Numbered from the stretch's first letter, positions 1 to 8,553 are shown. The stretch: 15,422 nt of DNA from an uncultured Lachnospiraceae bacterium (GCA_902782965.1 CACZPG010000156.1:1-15422); one strand, 5' to 3'. Translations and numbers: made by a program. Notes: generated from the sequence alone by a model not told the origin.

Positions 1-590
1 CAGCCGGAGTTGCTGCAGCACCGGCGACTCAGGTGGGTGTATCATCGGCTCCATCTGCCGAAGAAGAGGAAGAAGAACTTACCAAGCCTTCATATGAATC
101 ATCTGATGAAGAGCTTGAAGATGAATTTATTTCCGGAATTGATGAAGAAGAAAGACTCTTCGATGAAGATTATGAATCTGAAGAAGAGGATTATGAGTCT
201 GAGGATGAGGGATATACTTCAGATGATGAGGATGAAGAAGATGAATTCTTCTTTGATGATGACGAAGAAGATGAAGGTTATATTCCGGATGAAGATGATG
301 AGGATGATGATATTTACAGTCCTGATGAACCTGATGACGATGAGGATGAAGACGAAGATGATGATGAGGACTTATTCTCTGATGATGAGGATGAAGACTT
401 CGACTTCGACAGCGATTCAGAAGAATATGAACCTGCACCATTCCTGTTTGCTGAATTATTAGCTGAAGCAGCAGATGAATACGCAAGTATGGATCTGGAA
501 GAGAGAATGGAAGAGATGAACGAACAAGTACTCGAGGTTACTATCGAGGAGCTTGGCGAATATATCAAACAGCAGCGTAAGAAAAGATAG
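1..590 (+). CDS. Acidic low-complexity protein, C-terminal part (5' end outside window)
   Basis: The frame is open from base 3 to the TAG at 588-590, giving 195 visible residues; the gene begins upstream of the window. A GTG at base 33 lies in this frame, but I see no ribosome site before it and do not take it as the start. The visible part opens with an Ala/Pro-rich linker. A run of about 120 residues follows in which Asp and Glu make up more than half, with Tyr and Phe at intervals (DYES, GYTS, GYIP and IYSP contexts). The end is a helical Glu-rich segment (AELLAEAADEY, then LEERMEEMNEQ) closing in a basic KQQRKKR. No enzyme motif, membrane segment or sorting signal is visible. It stops 32 bases before the STAS gene, so the two are probably co-transcribed. 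An acidic tail like this could bind cations or basic partners, but I do not recognise the family and assign no function. Confidence 0.8.
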   Translation, partial: AGVAAAPATQVGVSSAPSAEEEEEELTKPSYESSDEELEDEFISGIDEEERLFDEDYESEEEDYESEDEGYTSDDEDEEDEFFFDDDEEDEGYIPDEDDEDDDIYSPDEPDDDEDEDEDDDEDLFSDDEDEDFDFDSDSEEYEPAPFLFAELLAEAADEYASMDLEERMEEMNEQVLEVTIEELGEYIKQQRKKR

Positions 591-622
591 TAATTATTAA
601 TTGATTTTCTAGGAGGCAAAAC

Positions 623-925
623 ATGGATATCAAGTTAGTGGCAAGAGATGATGAAGGCGAACTTATAATGTCAGGCGATCTTGATACAAGAACCTCGAAG
701 GATGCGGATGCACTCTTCGTTCAGATAGCTGACAGATTTAAGAATGTTACTCTCAATATGAAGGATTTGGAGTATGTATCCAGTGCGGGACTTCGTGCTA
801 TCCGTAATCTGTATATTAAAGTTAATCAGAATGGTGGCAAACTCTCACTTACAAACGTAAATGAGAATGTTATGGAAGTATTCGAAATGACCGGACTTGC
901 AGGTCTTCTCAATATCAGAGAGTAG
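623..925 (+). CDS. STAS-domain anti-sigma-factor antagonist (SpoIIAA/RsbV-like)
   Basis: This small cytosolic STAS protein has 100 residues, the usual length for stand-alone SpoIIAA/RsbV antagonists. In that family the unphosphorylated antagonist binds an anti-sigma kinase and frees the kinase's target; the kinase inactivates it by phosphorylating a conserved Ser, and a PP2C phosphatase restores it. The family core is visible. A first strand with GELIMSGDLD is followed by the signature YVSSAGLRAI around residues 51-60. By alignment Ser54 (of Ser53-Ser54) is the likely phospho-acceptor. The late NVNENVMEVFEMTGL segment is also typical. The ATG follows AGGAGG at 611-616 by six bases. The matching kinase and phosphatase genes are in the same window at 8590 and 9180, separated from this gene by about 7.7 kb. 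The family call is firm. That these three are partners is inference, and the final target is unknown. Confidence 0.93.
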   Translation: MDIKLVARDDEGELIMSGDLDTRTSKDADALFVQIADRFKNVTLNMKDLEYVSSAGLRAIRNLYIKVNQNGGKLSLTNVNENVMEVFEMTGLAGLLNIRE

Positions 926-964
926 AGATTATCTATGGTTTTAAGTAAAATAGCGTTTTTCACA

Positions 965-997
965 GAAGAAGATTTTTAGAAAAATATAATCTTTTTT
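965..997 (+). terminator. Possible weak intrinsic terminator after the STAS gene
   Basis: GAAGAAGATT (965-974) can pair with AATCTTTTTT (988-997), partly through G-U pairs, and TTTT/AAAA pairing is possible inside. The downstream strand is T-rich for about 20 bases. The stem is AT-rich, so termination would be weak or partial. It is the only hairpin I found in the 189-base gap before the giant secreted gene. Confidence 0.35.
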
Positions 998-1011
998 ACA
1001 TTTTCTTTGCT

Positions 1012-1048
1012 TTGTGTTGCGCTTTTGTTGTTGTATGGGGGATATAAT
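1012..1048 (+). promoter_or_regulatory. Candidate promoter region for the giant secreted gene
   Basis: A perfect TATAAT lies at 1043-1048, about 65 bases before the ATG at 1115, which leaves room for a short leader. No good TTGACA-like hexamer sits at 16-18 bases; TTGCGC at 1017-1022 is 20 bases away. This is the longest gap between genes in the window, and the large gene probably has its own promoter here, but the -35 evidence is poor. Confidence 0.28.
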
Positions 1049-1114
1049 CGTAAGTACATTAGTAAGAATGCGTCACTACGAATGGTGAGAGAGATATAAT
1101 AGAGAGGCATAATT

Positions 1115-4100
1115 ATGAAGTTACGAGAAAAATCCAATAGAATAATTGCAAGAGTGATGATTGCGCTTATGCTCATAACATACCTTCCGAATATTTTCGG
1201 AGGGGCATTTAGCGTTAATGCAGCACCGGAGGATGACCCTGAAACCACTACAACGGAAGAAGAGTATTCCTCAAAAGAAGTTACATCGGCGCCAACTTCC
1301 ACTGATGCGGCTGAGTATAATCCGAACGATCCTTTCGGAACCGGAGAAGGAACCTCAGCAGTAGGTTCTGATACCGGCGATAGTGTTTCTGTCACTACTG
1401 ATGGAAACGGGGTTATTGCTGCAACAGTAAGTGATGCTGATGAGGAGCCTCAGTATCATGTCACACAGGATACTGAAAGACCGGCGTTTGAGGCTTATAA
1501 GAACCTTTCTGAATGGACATCACGTAAGTCTTTTGATGCACCTGAGAGAACATATTCTCTCGAAGTTTGTACAGGTGCCAAAGAAGGTGATACTGTCCTC
1601 TATTTTGCTATTCATTATAAAGATACAAACAGTGTATCAAGAACACATTTTCTTTTCCCTCATGTAGATGGCTTTTCAAGAAGTAATGCACTTCTTAGTT
1701 ATTATGCTCCGGATAAGGATAGTTATAATAAATCCTACGGATCTAAATTGGCGGAAGAGCTGCATTACAGTCAGACTAAGAATGCTTCGGCACCTGTTCT
1801 TGGTGCCTGGACTATTCAGGATTTTGCTTTCCAGACTGAAGCAGAGATGGCTACAGTAGAAGCTATAGATATCTATCTTCAGAGTGGTACCTACAATTGT
1901 ACGGGAATATCTGTTTATAAGATGGAGAAATATAAAGGTCTTGAGGATTACGGAATGATATCCGGTCAGCAGTTCCTTGATTTCGAAGGTGAACTGATCG
2001 CTGATACTGTAAAGAAAAGCAGTGCTGCACTTAATGGTGGCGGCATGGATACCCTTATTGTTATAGGTGGTAAATATGATTCAAGCAAATTCACTCTGAG
2101 AACAGGTGATCAGTTAAATGAAACAAATAGTGATAAGAGTGGTGGCGGTACTGAAGCAGTGGCGTCAAAGCCGAAGAAATCATTTGCCGGCGAAGAATCA
2201 TTGTATTCCTTCAGAATGGATCTGGCAGATGTGGCTAATGGAGGACTTGAGAGTTTCTTAAATACGGATGGAGCTCCTCTTAAGAGTGATAATGGAATTG
2301 TTGAAGATATTGCTCTTCAGATTCAGTATAAGGATATTCATGGATGGAACCGAAAGGTGGTTCTTCCGTTTGTATTAAATAGTTATGCTCAGGCCAGACA
2401 GGTTCTGGGTGAAGAGAGGATTCTGGGATTTGGACAGCGTGGAGATACTATAGCCTTCCAGGGTGTTCTTCCGGAATGTGCAAGTTTTGTAAGTGATATT
2501 AATGTCAGTCTTGGTAATACGGCAAGATCAGAAATTAAAACTGCCGGAAATATTACGGAGAAGAGTACAACTTCTAAAATGAAAAGTAGTCTTAGCGCAA
2601 CAGCGTCAGATTACATCAACTTATCAGGAATATCCATCTATAAGGGTGGATGTATGCCATATACTCTTGGAGGAACTGACAGTGAAGGTAAAAGAGTCAG
2701 TGGAGCCACGATATATTATGCTTTTGAGAATGAAGATAATCCGCAGCTGTATTATACAACTACCAAATCTGATGGTAGAAAGATGGTGGCAGACTCCACA
2801 GATACTATCAGACTGTCTACTTTTAAAGCGGGCAGCCCTATAGTTGCTACTCCATCTAAGGGCGAGGAATTCCTTGTTACTGTTAAGACCAGTGATATAG
2901 AAGGTGCCGGTTCCAACAGTGATATAAGTGTACGCTTCGGATATAGGAATCTTGAAGGAGTCGATAATAATACAAACTTATATAAAATGAAAGAAGCCGC
3001 AAATGATTATATGGGTAAGTGGCCTACTGTAGATGGTGGCAATTACATTGATGCAACAGGCCTTGTTGCGGGAGGATCTCTTTCATTTATTATCAATGCT
3101 GAAAATCTTATGGATTTTACCGGAATAGAGATAAATGTCGGTTCAGATTCCTGGACTTTGAAAAATATAACTATCGCATATATTGAGAGTTATGATAAGA
3201 GAGCAGCCTATTATAACCCGATGTGGAAGAATAATGCTTCAACAAATTATTGGATCGAGAGAAACTGCGTAGCTGTAGATGTATTCAGCCTCAAGGGAAC
3301 GGTTTCCACAATTACTGATGAAGAAGGTAATACGGTGGATAATTCCGGTGAGAAGAAGAAGCAGATGCGCTATAAAACAAATGAAAAAGGCGAAATTCTG
3401 GAGGAAAATGGCAAGCCTGTTCTGGAAGAAGTTCCTGAGGATGAGCAGGAGGATAATGGTGTAACAATTAATACTGATATTACCCTTAAGCCTCAGTCTA
3501 CTTACAGAATCAGCTTTACTTCAGATACAACCAATATTGATGTAAGAACGACTAAGTATTCAGAAGTAAGATATTCCATGACCTGGGATCAGACTCAGGT
3601 TAACTGGGGATTCTTTAAGAAGAGGAAAATATTCGATGTCGCAGTTAAGGTAGCAGAAGATTCAGATCATGATACCGGTAATGGAGATTCAGGCTCAAGT
3701 AACTATTTCCACTTCCAGTTGATATTTAAGAACGGTAATAGTGGTTACGTTCTGGCTAATCAGCAGATTACAAGTGATGGTTTCAGATCAGGATATACAG
3801 AGAACTTCACCATTGCGACGAATCAGAATTATGGAGAACTTAAAGGCGTAAGAATCATTCCGGAGCAGAACTCCGATGATGCAGAACCTTTTGATAAGCT
3901 TAATATAGAGCAGATCACAGTTTCAGAAGAGAATAACGGTGGCTGCTATACATCATACATTATCGGTGATGTAGGCTGGATAGATATCGATTATCATGAT
4001 GAACTCGAGTCTATTAAGCCGGGTGGCCAGAAGGCAAGAACAGCCAATCAGTTATCTAAGATATATAAGGTTTCAGACAGACAGAAGAATGTCAAACTTG

Positions 4101-7100
4101 TATGTGAAATCTCTGCTGAACCATGGTCGGGTACTTTCGCACAGTTCGAAGGTTCTATGAAGGCTGAAATTCTTTACACAAGAGAATCTACGGGTGTTCA
4201 GGAACCAATTACCATCGATGTAGTCCAGTGTATGGGAAATTACATGGGCAGAAATGTTAAATCGATTGAGACGGAGACGAATCCGAAATATCAGGTTCTT
4301 AAGGAAGCCGGGCTTGGTACAATGTCGGACAAGGAATATATGTTCCGACCGAATCATACTGACCGTCTGTTGCTTCCGGCGATACCGGATCTGAGATCGA
4401 TAGATAGTATTACATTTACCGGACAGAATCTCGGTAAAGAAGGCGGTGCTTGGTGCATAAAGAATATTTCAATACTTCAGGTTATTGAAGATGGCGCCGT
4501 TCAGCTTACAACTAATAATGAGTTCTATAGAAACATCAGTTACAGAAGAGTATGTATGAGTACCAATACTGAACCAAAGGAACAGCATTGGATCATTGGC
4601 GGAAAGAATTCATTAGGACCATTTGAATTTAATTCTAACAGAATTATATGGAATGAAGAGGATGACTGGGCTACTCCGGTATCCAGATTACCTGATTCGA
4701 CAGATGACAGAATTAATATGTTTGTATATCCGGAAGTTGGTTCAACTAACTCCAACGGAGCAAGTGTAAATGCAACACTTAAATACAACATACCATTCTC
4801 ACAGTACAAGACACTTTCACAGTCGAATCTTACACTTACTACAGATGCGAGCGGAAGAAGCATGTACATGGCTAAGGATCTTTCCGCACCGGATTTCGTC
4901 AGCACGACGGATTTCAAGATATACTGTAAGAGTTCAATGACCTTTGATTATGCTATCATACAGCATGTCAGGGAAGGTGTTGTTATAAGTAATTATGTTT
5001 ATGATTTCATAGGGGCTTCGGCGGAACTTGGCGCTACCGGATTTGGAAATACCAAGGGAGACCACCTGGATGCTACCGAGGAACATGTTGCCGTCGGCTT
5101 CGGTGCGGGCAGCAAAGAGAAGATACTTATGGCTGAGAAGGTAGATGCGGCGATATCGTTCGATTATAAGTCGTCTCTTGATGGAGCTACTTACCAGTCG
5201 CCATATATCTATCTGACAGATCAGGGTTATAAGAAGACGGAAGCAGGACTTTCAGCGGAGCTTGACTTCGATGTTCCTTTCGTCAGCGAGATAACTCAGT
5301 ATCATATAGCCGGCTACGGAAGTCTGGAAGCTAACATAACCGGTGCTGCAGCTGTAACATATGCAGTTGAGCGAAAGATGAATATAGTTACTGCACAGAT
5401 GGAAGTGAGCTCAAGGAAGAGAAGGAGTTATGCTTCATTTGCTAAGGAATTCACACTTGTTGATAAGGTTTCTCATATCAAGAGAACTTCTGAATCAGCA
5501 TTTGGTGAAGACAGTGTGGCAGTATTTGAGATGAAGATTACTACTCTTGAGTCAACTGCTATGAAGGACACGGGAACCAAGGCGTCTGTAAGGATGAAAT
5601 TCCATTACAATGATTCTAAGGGACTTGAAGTACCGGATGTTGAATATGAGGATATTACTCAATATATTCAGGGTGATGCAAAGAATGCTATTGTTTCATC
5701 TACCAAGGGAGTACCAACATATACTATAACCAACAGTGATGAAGAAGAAGCTTCTCAGAGTGATGCTAACGCTTCTACTGAAACTGAAACAACTACTGTT
5801 CGTGAGAAGAAGCAGTTCTTCTCAGGAGAGACACAGTCAGTTAAGGTATTCCTAAATAACATAAATGAAGATAAAATCATTAGGAGTATAGATATTCTTC
5901 CATATAATGCAAATGTGAAGATTAATGCTGAGGATGCTCAGGTTGCTGAAAGTGTTGCAGATAAGTCAACTGAACAGACTGTTGCAGATGCTGTAGGCGA
6001 TGCAGTTGAAGGTGATACATCAAACAGCAAGGCTGATAAACTTGCTAATCAGATCATTGCCAGCAGAAATGAATCCTGGACCATTAAAGACTTCTATGGT
6101 TACTATATGGGATATGACGAAGAAGTTGATGATATTATCAAGAAACCGGGCATCAATAAGACCTTTGACGGACTTGATAATGGTGGAACACTTACTCTTA
6201 TGGATGTTACTCTTCGTACAACATTTAAGAAGAATAACGGAACAGAAGAGACTGTAAAGGACAATCTGGCAACTATATATGCTGAGAGAGGAGATGTGAT
6301 TTCCGGATCAGTTATAGCAAGAGCCGGTAAGAAGTCTTCTAACTTCGAAGTAAAGGCATCCCTTATGATAGGTGATGCTCCAAAGGATGTTACAAAAGAA
6401 ACTGTAACATTATCTGATAATTTCTATTTCTCATTTAAGACACCGAGAAATAATACGGATGATGTTGTAGTTTACAAGATAGAAATATCTGTTAAGGATG
6501 CTCCGGAATATGTGGATACAATTCTTGTAAATGTTCCTAATTCCAGTGCAATCAAGATGACTACTACAGTAGCTAAGAATGATGAGCAGGCTGTTAGGGT
6601 TGATTACGGTATGGCTCAGCTCTGGGCTTCTGATGGAGATACTATTTATGGATCAGTAGTTCTGGAGGGAGAAGGAGCTGATAGGGGCTTCACAGTTAAT
6701 TCATACTTGGTTGCTGACAAGGAAACAGATATTACGAAGGATACTACGAAGAAGAGTGATGATTATCACTTTGAATTCAAGGTTCCTGAGAAGGGTGATG
6801 GTAAGACATATACGTATAAGATAAAGGTTGCATCAGTAGCTGATCCGGATCTTTATGATACCATTGTTATAAGTGTAAAGAGCGAGAAGAAGAAGAAGGT
6901 TATTTCACTTAAGACCAATGTATCTGTTAATAGTGGTGACAGCAAGACAGTATCAGAGGGTAATCTGCTTATACCTGGATATTATGGTGATGATGTTCTT
7001 GTTTATGTAACAGTAAACAATTCTGATCAGGGATATAAAGTTTCTGCTACTCAGTCAACATATGGAAACAGCTGGCGTGGCGGAAAATCCTGGGATACTA

Positions 7101-7714
7101 AAGATATATCAAGCAGCATCAGTCCTTCAGGAAATTCATTTACATTTACAGTTCCTGACTTGTCTAGCAGCTCTGAAAAATCAGAATTTAAGATAATGGT
7201 ATCATCTGTAGAGGATTCGAGTCTGGTGGATACAATAGTAATCACTGCTTCTTCAAAGAGACCGGAGACTATTGCTACACCTGCCAAATCAACACTTAAG
7301 ACAAGCGTTGCTCTTAATAGTGAGAAGGGTACTAATGTATCAGATGGTCTGATGTCATTATCGGCAGTAGTTGGTGATCAGATAAATGGATCTGTACTTA
7401 CAGGAAATACATCTTCTGGATTTAATGTAACAGCAGAACTTACGGTTAATGCATCCGGTTCAGGAGCAGATGCTCTGGGACTTAATGTTCCTCAGGATAT
7501 AACGGGTAATTATGTTGAAAAGTACAAGGATTCATTCAGAGTTATAATGCCACCATATACACAAGTATATGAAAATACCACGGCAACTGTAAGAATTACA
7601 ATATCTCTTGTGGATGATCCTACTGTACAGGATGTAATAATTGTTACGGTTTCTCCGAATTCTGATGGATTTACTCCACAGACAACACCTATACAGAATC
7701 CTGATCAGCCATAG
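1115..7714 (+). CDS. Giant secreted multi-domain beta-repeat protein, function unknown
   Basis: The product has 2199 residues. The ATG follows AGAGAGG (1101-1107) by seven bases. Residues 1-36 form a signal peptide: a basic start (KLREK...R), a hydrophobic core (VMIALMLITYL) and a probable cut after Val-Asn-Ala at 34-36. An acidic Ser/Thr-rich stretch follows to about residue 120. The next ~1550 residues look beta-rich, and a Trp motif of the form W-T/C-I/L-K/Q-N/D recurs at W232, W680, W1113 and W1655, suggesting divergent copies of one beta-sandwich module. Residues ~1698-2190 hold four tandem repeats of 114-134 residues. Cys is sparse and absent from the C-terminal repeats. The end (TPIQNPDQP) has no LPxTG motif, membrane helix or surface-layer-type module, so release or non-covalent surface attachment is implied. 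No catalytic motif is recognised. An adhesin or extracellular scaffold is the most natural guess, but it is inference. It lies between the antagonist and kinase genes of the partner switch. Confidence 0.9.
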   Translation: MKLREKSNRIIARVMIALMLITYLPNIFGGAFSVNAAPEDDPETTTTEEEYSSKEVTSAPTSTDAAEYNPNDPFGTGEGTSAVGSDTGDSVSVTTDGNGVIAATVSDADEEPQYHVTQDTERPAFEAYKNLSEWTSRKSFDAPERTYSLEVCTGAKEGDTVLYFAIHYKDTNSVSRTHFLFPHVDGFSRSNALLSYYAPDKDSYNKSYGSKLAEELHYSQTKNASAPVLGAWTIQDFAFQTEAEMATVEAIDIYLQSGTYNCTGISVYKMEKYKGLEDYGMISGQQFLDFEGELIADTVKKSSAALNGGGMDTLIVIGGKYDSSKFTLRTGDQLNETNSDKSGGGTEAVASKPKKSFAGEESLYSFRMDLADVANGGLESFLNTDGAPLKSDNGIVEDIALQIQYKDIHGWNRKVVLPFVLNSYAQARQVLGEERILGFGQRGDTIAFQGVLPECASFVSDINVSLGNTARSEIKTAGNITEKSTTSKMKSSLSATASDYINLSGISIYKGGCMPYTLGGTDSEGKRVSGATIYYAFENEDNPQLYYTTTKSDGRKMVADSTDTIRLSTFKAGSPIVATPSKGEEFLVTVKTSDIEGAGSNSDISVRFGYRNLEGVDNNTNLYKMKEAANDYMGKWPTVDGGNYIDATGLVAGGSLSFIINAENLMDFTGIEINVGSDSWTLKNITIAYIESYDKRAAYYNPMWKNNASTNYWIERNCVAVDVFSLKGTVSTITDEEGNTVDNSGEKKKQMRYKTNEKGEILEENGKPVLEEVPEDEQEDNGVTINTDITLKPQSTYRISFTSDTTNIDVRTTKYSEVRYSMTWDQTQVNWGFFKKRKIFDVAVKVAEDSDHDTGNGDSGSSNYFHFQLIFKNGNSGYVLANQQITSDGFRSGYTENFTIATNQNYGELKGVRIIPEQNSDDAEPFDKLNIEQITVSEENNGGCYTSYIIGDVGWIDIDYHDELESIKPGGQKARTANQLSKIYKVSDRQKNVKLVCEISAEPWSGTFAQFEGSMKAEILYTRESTGVQEPITIDVVQCMGNYMGRNVKSIETETNPKYQVLKEAGLGTMSDKEYMFRPNHTDRLLLPAIPDLRSIDSITFTGQNLGKEGGAWCIKNISILQVIEDGAVQLTTNNEFYRNISYRRVCMSTNTEPKEQHWIIGGKNSLGPFEFNSNRIIWNEEDDWATPVSRLPDSTDDRINMFVYPEVGSTNSNGASVNATLKYNIPFSQYKTLSQSNLTLTTDASGRSMYMAKDLSAPDFVSTTDFKIYCKSSMTFDYAIIQHVREGVVISNYVYDFIGASAELGATGFGNTKGDHLDATEEHVAVGFGAGSKEKILMAEKVDAAISFDYKSSLDGATYQSPYIYLTDQGYKKTEAGLSAELDFDVPFVSEITQYHIAGYGSLEANITGAAAVTYAVERKMNIVTAQMEVSSRKRRSYASFAKEFTLVDKVSHIKRTSESAFGEDSVAVFEMKITTLESTAMKDTGTKASVRMKFHYNDSKGLEVPDVEYEDITQYIQGDAKNAIVSSTKGVPTYTITNSDEEEASQSDANASTETETTTVREKKQFFSGETQSVKVFLNNINEDKIIRSIDILPYNANVKINAEDAQVAESVADKSTEQTVADAVGDAVEGDTSNSKADKLANQIIASRNESWTIKDFYGYYMGYDEEVDDIIKKPGINKTFDGLDNGGTLTLMDVTLRTTFKKNNGTEETVKDNLATIYAERGDVISGSVIARAGKKSSNFEVKASLMIGDAPKDVTKETVTLSDNFYFSFKTPRNNTDDVVVYKIEISVKDAPEYVDTILVNVPNSSAIKMTTTVAKNDEQAVRVDYGMAQLWASDGDTIYGSVVLEGEGADRGFTVNSYLVADKETDITKDTTKKSDDYHFEFKVPEKGDGKTYTYKIKVASVADPDLYDTIVISVKSEKKKKVISLKTNVSVNSGDSKTVSEGNLLIPGYYGDDVLVYVTVNNSDQGYKVSATQSTYGNSWRGGKSWDTKDISSSISPSGNSFTFTVPDLSSSSEKSEFKIMVSSVEDSSLVDTIVITASSKRPETIATPAKSTLKTSVALNSEKGTNVSDGLMSLSAVVGDQINGSVLTGNTSSGFNVTAELTVNASGSGADALGLNVPQDITGNYVEKYKDSFRVIMPPYTQVYENTTATVRITISLVDDPTVQDVIIVTVSPNSDGFTPQTTPIQNPDQP
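6203..7660 (+). repeat. Four tandem Ig-like repeats in the C-terminus of the giant protein
   Basis: These are protein-level repeats; the DNA copies are divergent. Approximate units are residues 1698-1812, 1813-1928, 1929-2059 and 2060-2185. Each opens with a T/S-L-K/R-T-x-V type strand. Each then has a Gly-Asp turn (GDVISGSV at 1726, GDTIYGSV at 1841, GDDVLVYV at 1958, GDQINGSV at 2087). Each closes with Val/Ala-x-Asp-x-P-like sequence and a final strand starting D-T-I (D1801, D1915, D2039; D2173 is followed by V-I-I). The pattern fits a bacterial Ig-like beta-sandwich used as a stalk. The exact fold family is not identified. Confidence 0.75.
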
Positions 7715-7735
7715 TGAATTATTTGAATAGTCATA

Positions 7736-7776
7736 ATCAGGTGATAATTTACATCGTAAGTAGATTATCACCTGAT
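7736..7776. promoter_or_regulatory. Long perfect inverted repeat (RNA hairpin) upstream of a TTG-started gene
   Basis: ATCAGGTGATAAT (7736-7748) and ATTATCACCTGAT (7764-7776) pair perfectly over 13 bp. The stem extends inward through one G-T pair and three further pairs, leaving a loop of about seven bases (7753-7759). No T-run follows (ATATATAG), so it is not a classical intrinsic terminator. It may be an mRNA processing or stability element, or an operator. It sits 21 bases after the giant gene stop and 34 bases before the next start. Confidence 0.7.
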
Positions 7777-7795
7777 ATATAGAATTATCGTAGAT

Positions 7796-7801
7796 AAGAG
7801 G
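7796..7801 (+). promoter_or_regulatory. Ribosome binding site that sets the TTG start at 7810
   Basis: AAGAGG lies eight bases before TTG 7810. The first in-frame ATG (7846) has no comparable purine site in front of it, so the TTG is preferred. Confidence 0.65.
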
Positions 7802-7809
7802 TAATTGAT

Positions 7810-8553
7810 TTGCTAAGTAAAAAAAGCAAAGAAAATCCAATACTTATGGAAGCACGTAAGGTGCTGCTTAATCATGTAACAATAAATGAGAATGATCGTT
7901 TTGTTACTGTAGATGAATTCAGATTTCAGATGTGGGGAGCCGCAGATGGAGAAAGCAACCTCAGATTCTGGGGTATAGCTCATAGAGAACATATCTATGA
8001 GTCAAAGATGGATAATAAGAAGGTTTTATACAGAGCCCGCAAAAGAATGACAACTATGGGGCGAGGTATAGATTTTAAATGTGATCCTAATGCAGCCGGT
8101 TGTATAGTAAGAACCTATGTGTTCTATCCGGTTGTGCTGGCATTACATGGGACTGAAGAAGGACAGCTGGAACTTGAGGCATTTACCCCGAGATGGCTTA
8201 CCGCAGGACTTGCTATAGCTATTGTGGTAAGGAAATTCGAGAAGGTAATGAAAGACCTTGCCGAAAGGTCCGAAACGGATGAGAAGACTTCTATAGAGAA
8301 GTTTCATAGCTTTATATCAGAGAAGAAAGAAAACTTCAAAAAGAAAAAAGAAGAAAAGAAACAGAAGAAGACAGAAAAGAAAAAGAAGAAATTCCATAAG
8401 AAGAAGGACGATGAAAGGCTTGCCAGAGAAATAGAGAGAGCAAAGCTAAGAGCTGCCGGAGTGGAAGTAGAAGATTCGGACGAAGATGATGAACTTGCTG
8501 AGGTTCTGAGTATGGACTGGGGTTCAGACTCAGACACAACAGATGAAGAATAA
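7810..8553 (+). CDS. Unknown cytosolic protein with Lys-rich and acidic C-terminal tails
   Basis: The product has 247 residues from TTG 7810, placed by AAGAGG at 7796-7801; a shorter form from ATG 7846 would lose 12 residues. Residues 1-150 look globular, rich in Arg and aromatic residues (FRFQMWGAADG, LRFWGIAHREH, YVFYPVVLALHG), and contain the only two Cys. The hydrophobic stretch LTAGLAIAIVV near residue 135 is too short for a confident membrane span. From about residue 165 the chain becomes a Lys/Glu helix, including KKKKKFHKKKDDER, and it ends in an acidic tail (EDSDEDDELAE to DTTDEE). No signal peptide is visible. It lies between the giant secreted gene and the kinase, with 36 bases to the kinase start, so co-expression is likely. 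The family is not recognised. The charge-segregated tail suggests binding to nucleic acid or an oppositely charged protein, which is speculation. Confidence 0.82.
   Translation: MLSKKSKENPILMEARKVLLNHVTINENDRFVTVDEFRFQMWGAADGESNLRFWGIAHREHIYESKMDNKKVLYRARKRMTTMGRGIDFKCDPNAAGCIVRTYVFYPVVLALHGTEEGQLELEAFTPRWLTAGLAIAIVVRKFEKVMKDLAERSETDEKTSIEKFHSFISEKKENFKKKKEEKKQKKTEKKKKKFHKKKDDERLAREIERAKLRAAGVEVEDSDEDDELAEVLSMDWGSDSDTTDEE

Noticed and set aside
10..462. Met/Lys-rich open frame on the + strand
   Set aside because: It is an out-of-frame reading of GAT/GAA-rich codons of the acidic gene. Its composition is implausible and no ribosome site precedes it.
127..619. Antisense open frames rich in Ser or His across the acidic gene
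   Set aside because: GAT, GAA and GAG codons read on the other strand give few stops, so long shadows are expected. The Ser and His runs mirror the Asp/Glu codons.
1095..1100. Second perfect TATAAT before the giant gene
   Set aside because: Transcription would begin at or after the ribosome site AGAGAGG (1101-1107), leaving no usable leader.
976..1395. Antisense open frame of 139 codons over the start of the giant gene
   Set aside because: It overlaps the signal peptide of a well-supported gene and shows no family pattern.
7655..7714. Cell-wall sorting signal at the end of the giant protein
   Set aside because: There is no LPxTG-like motif, hydrophobic helix or basic tail; the chain ends in a Pro/Gln/Asn-rich stretch.
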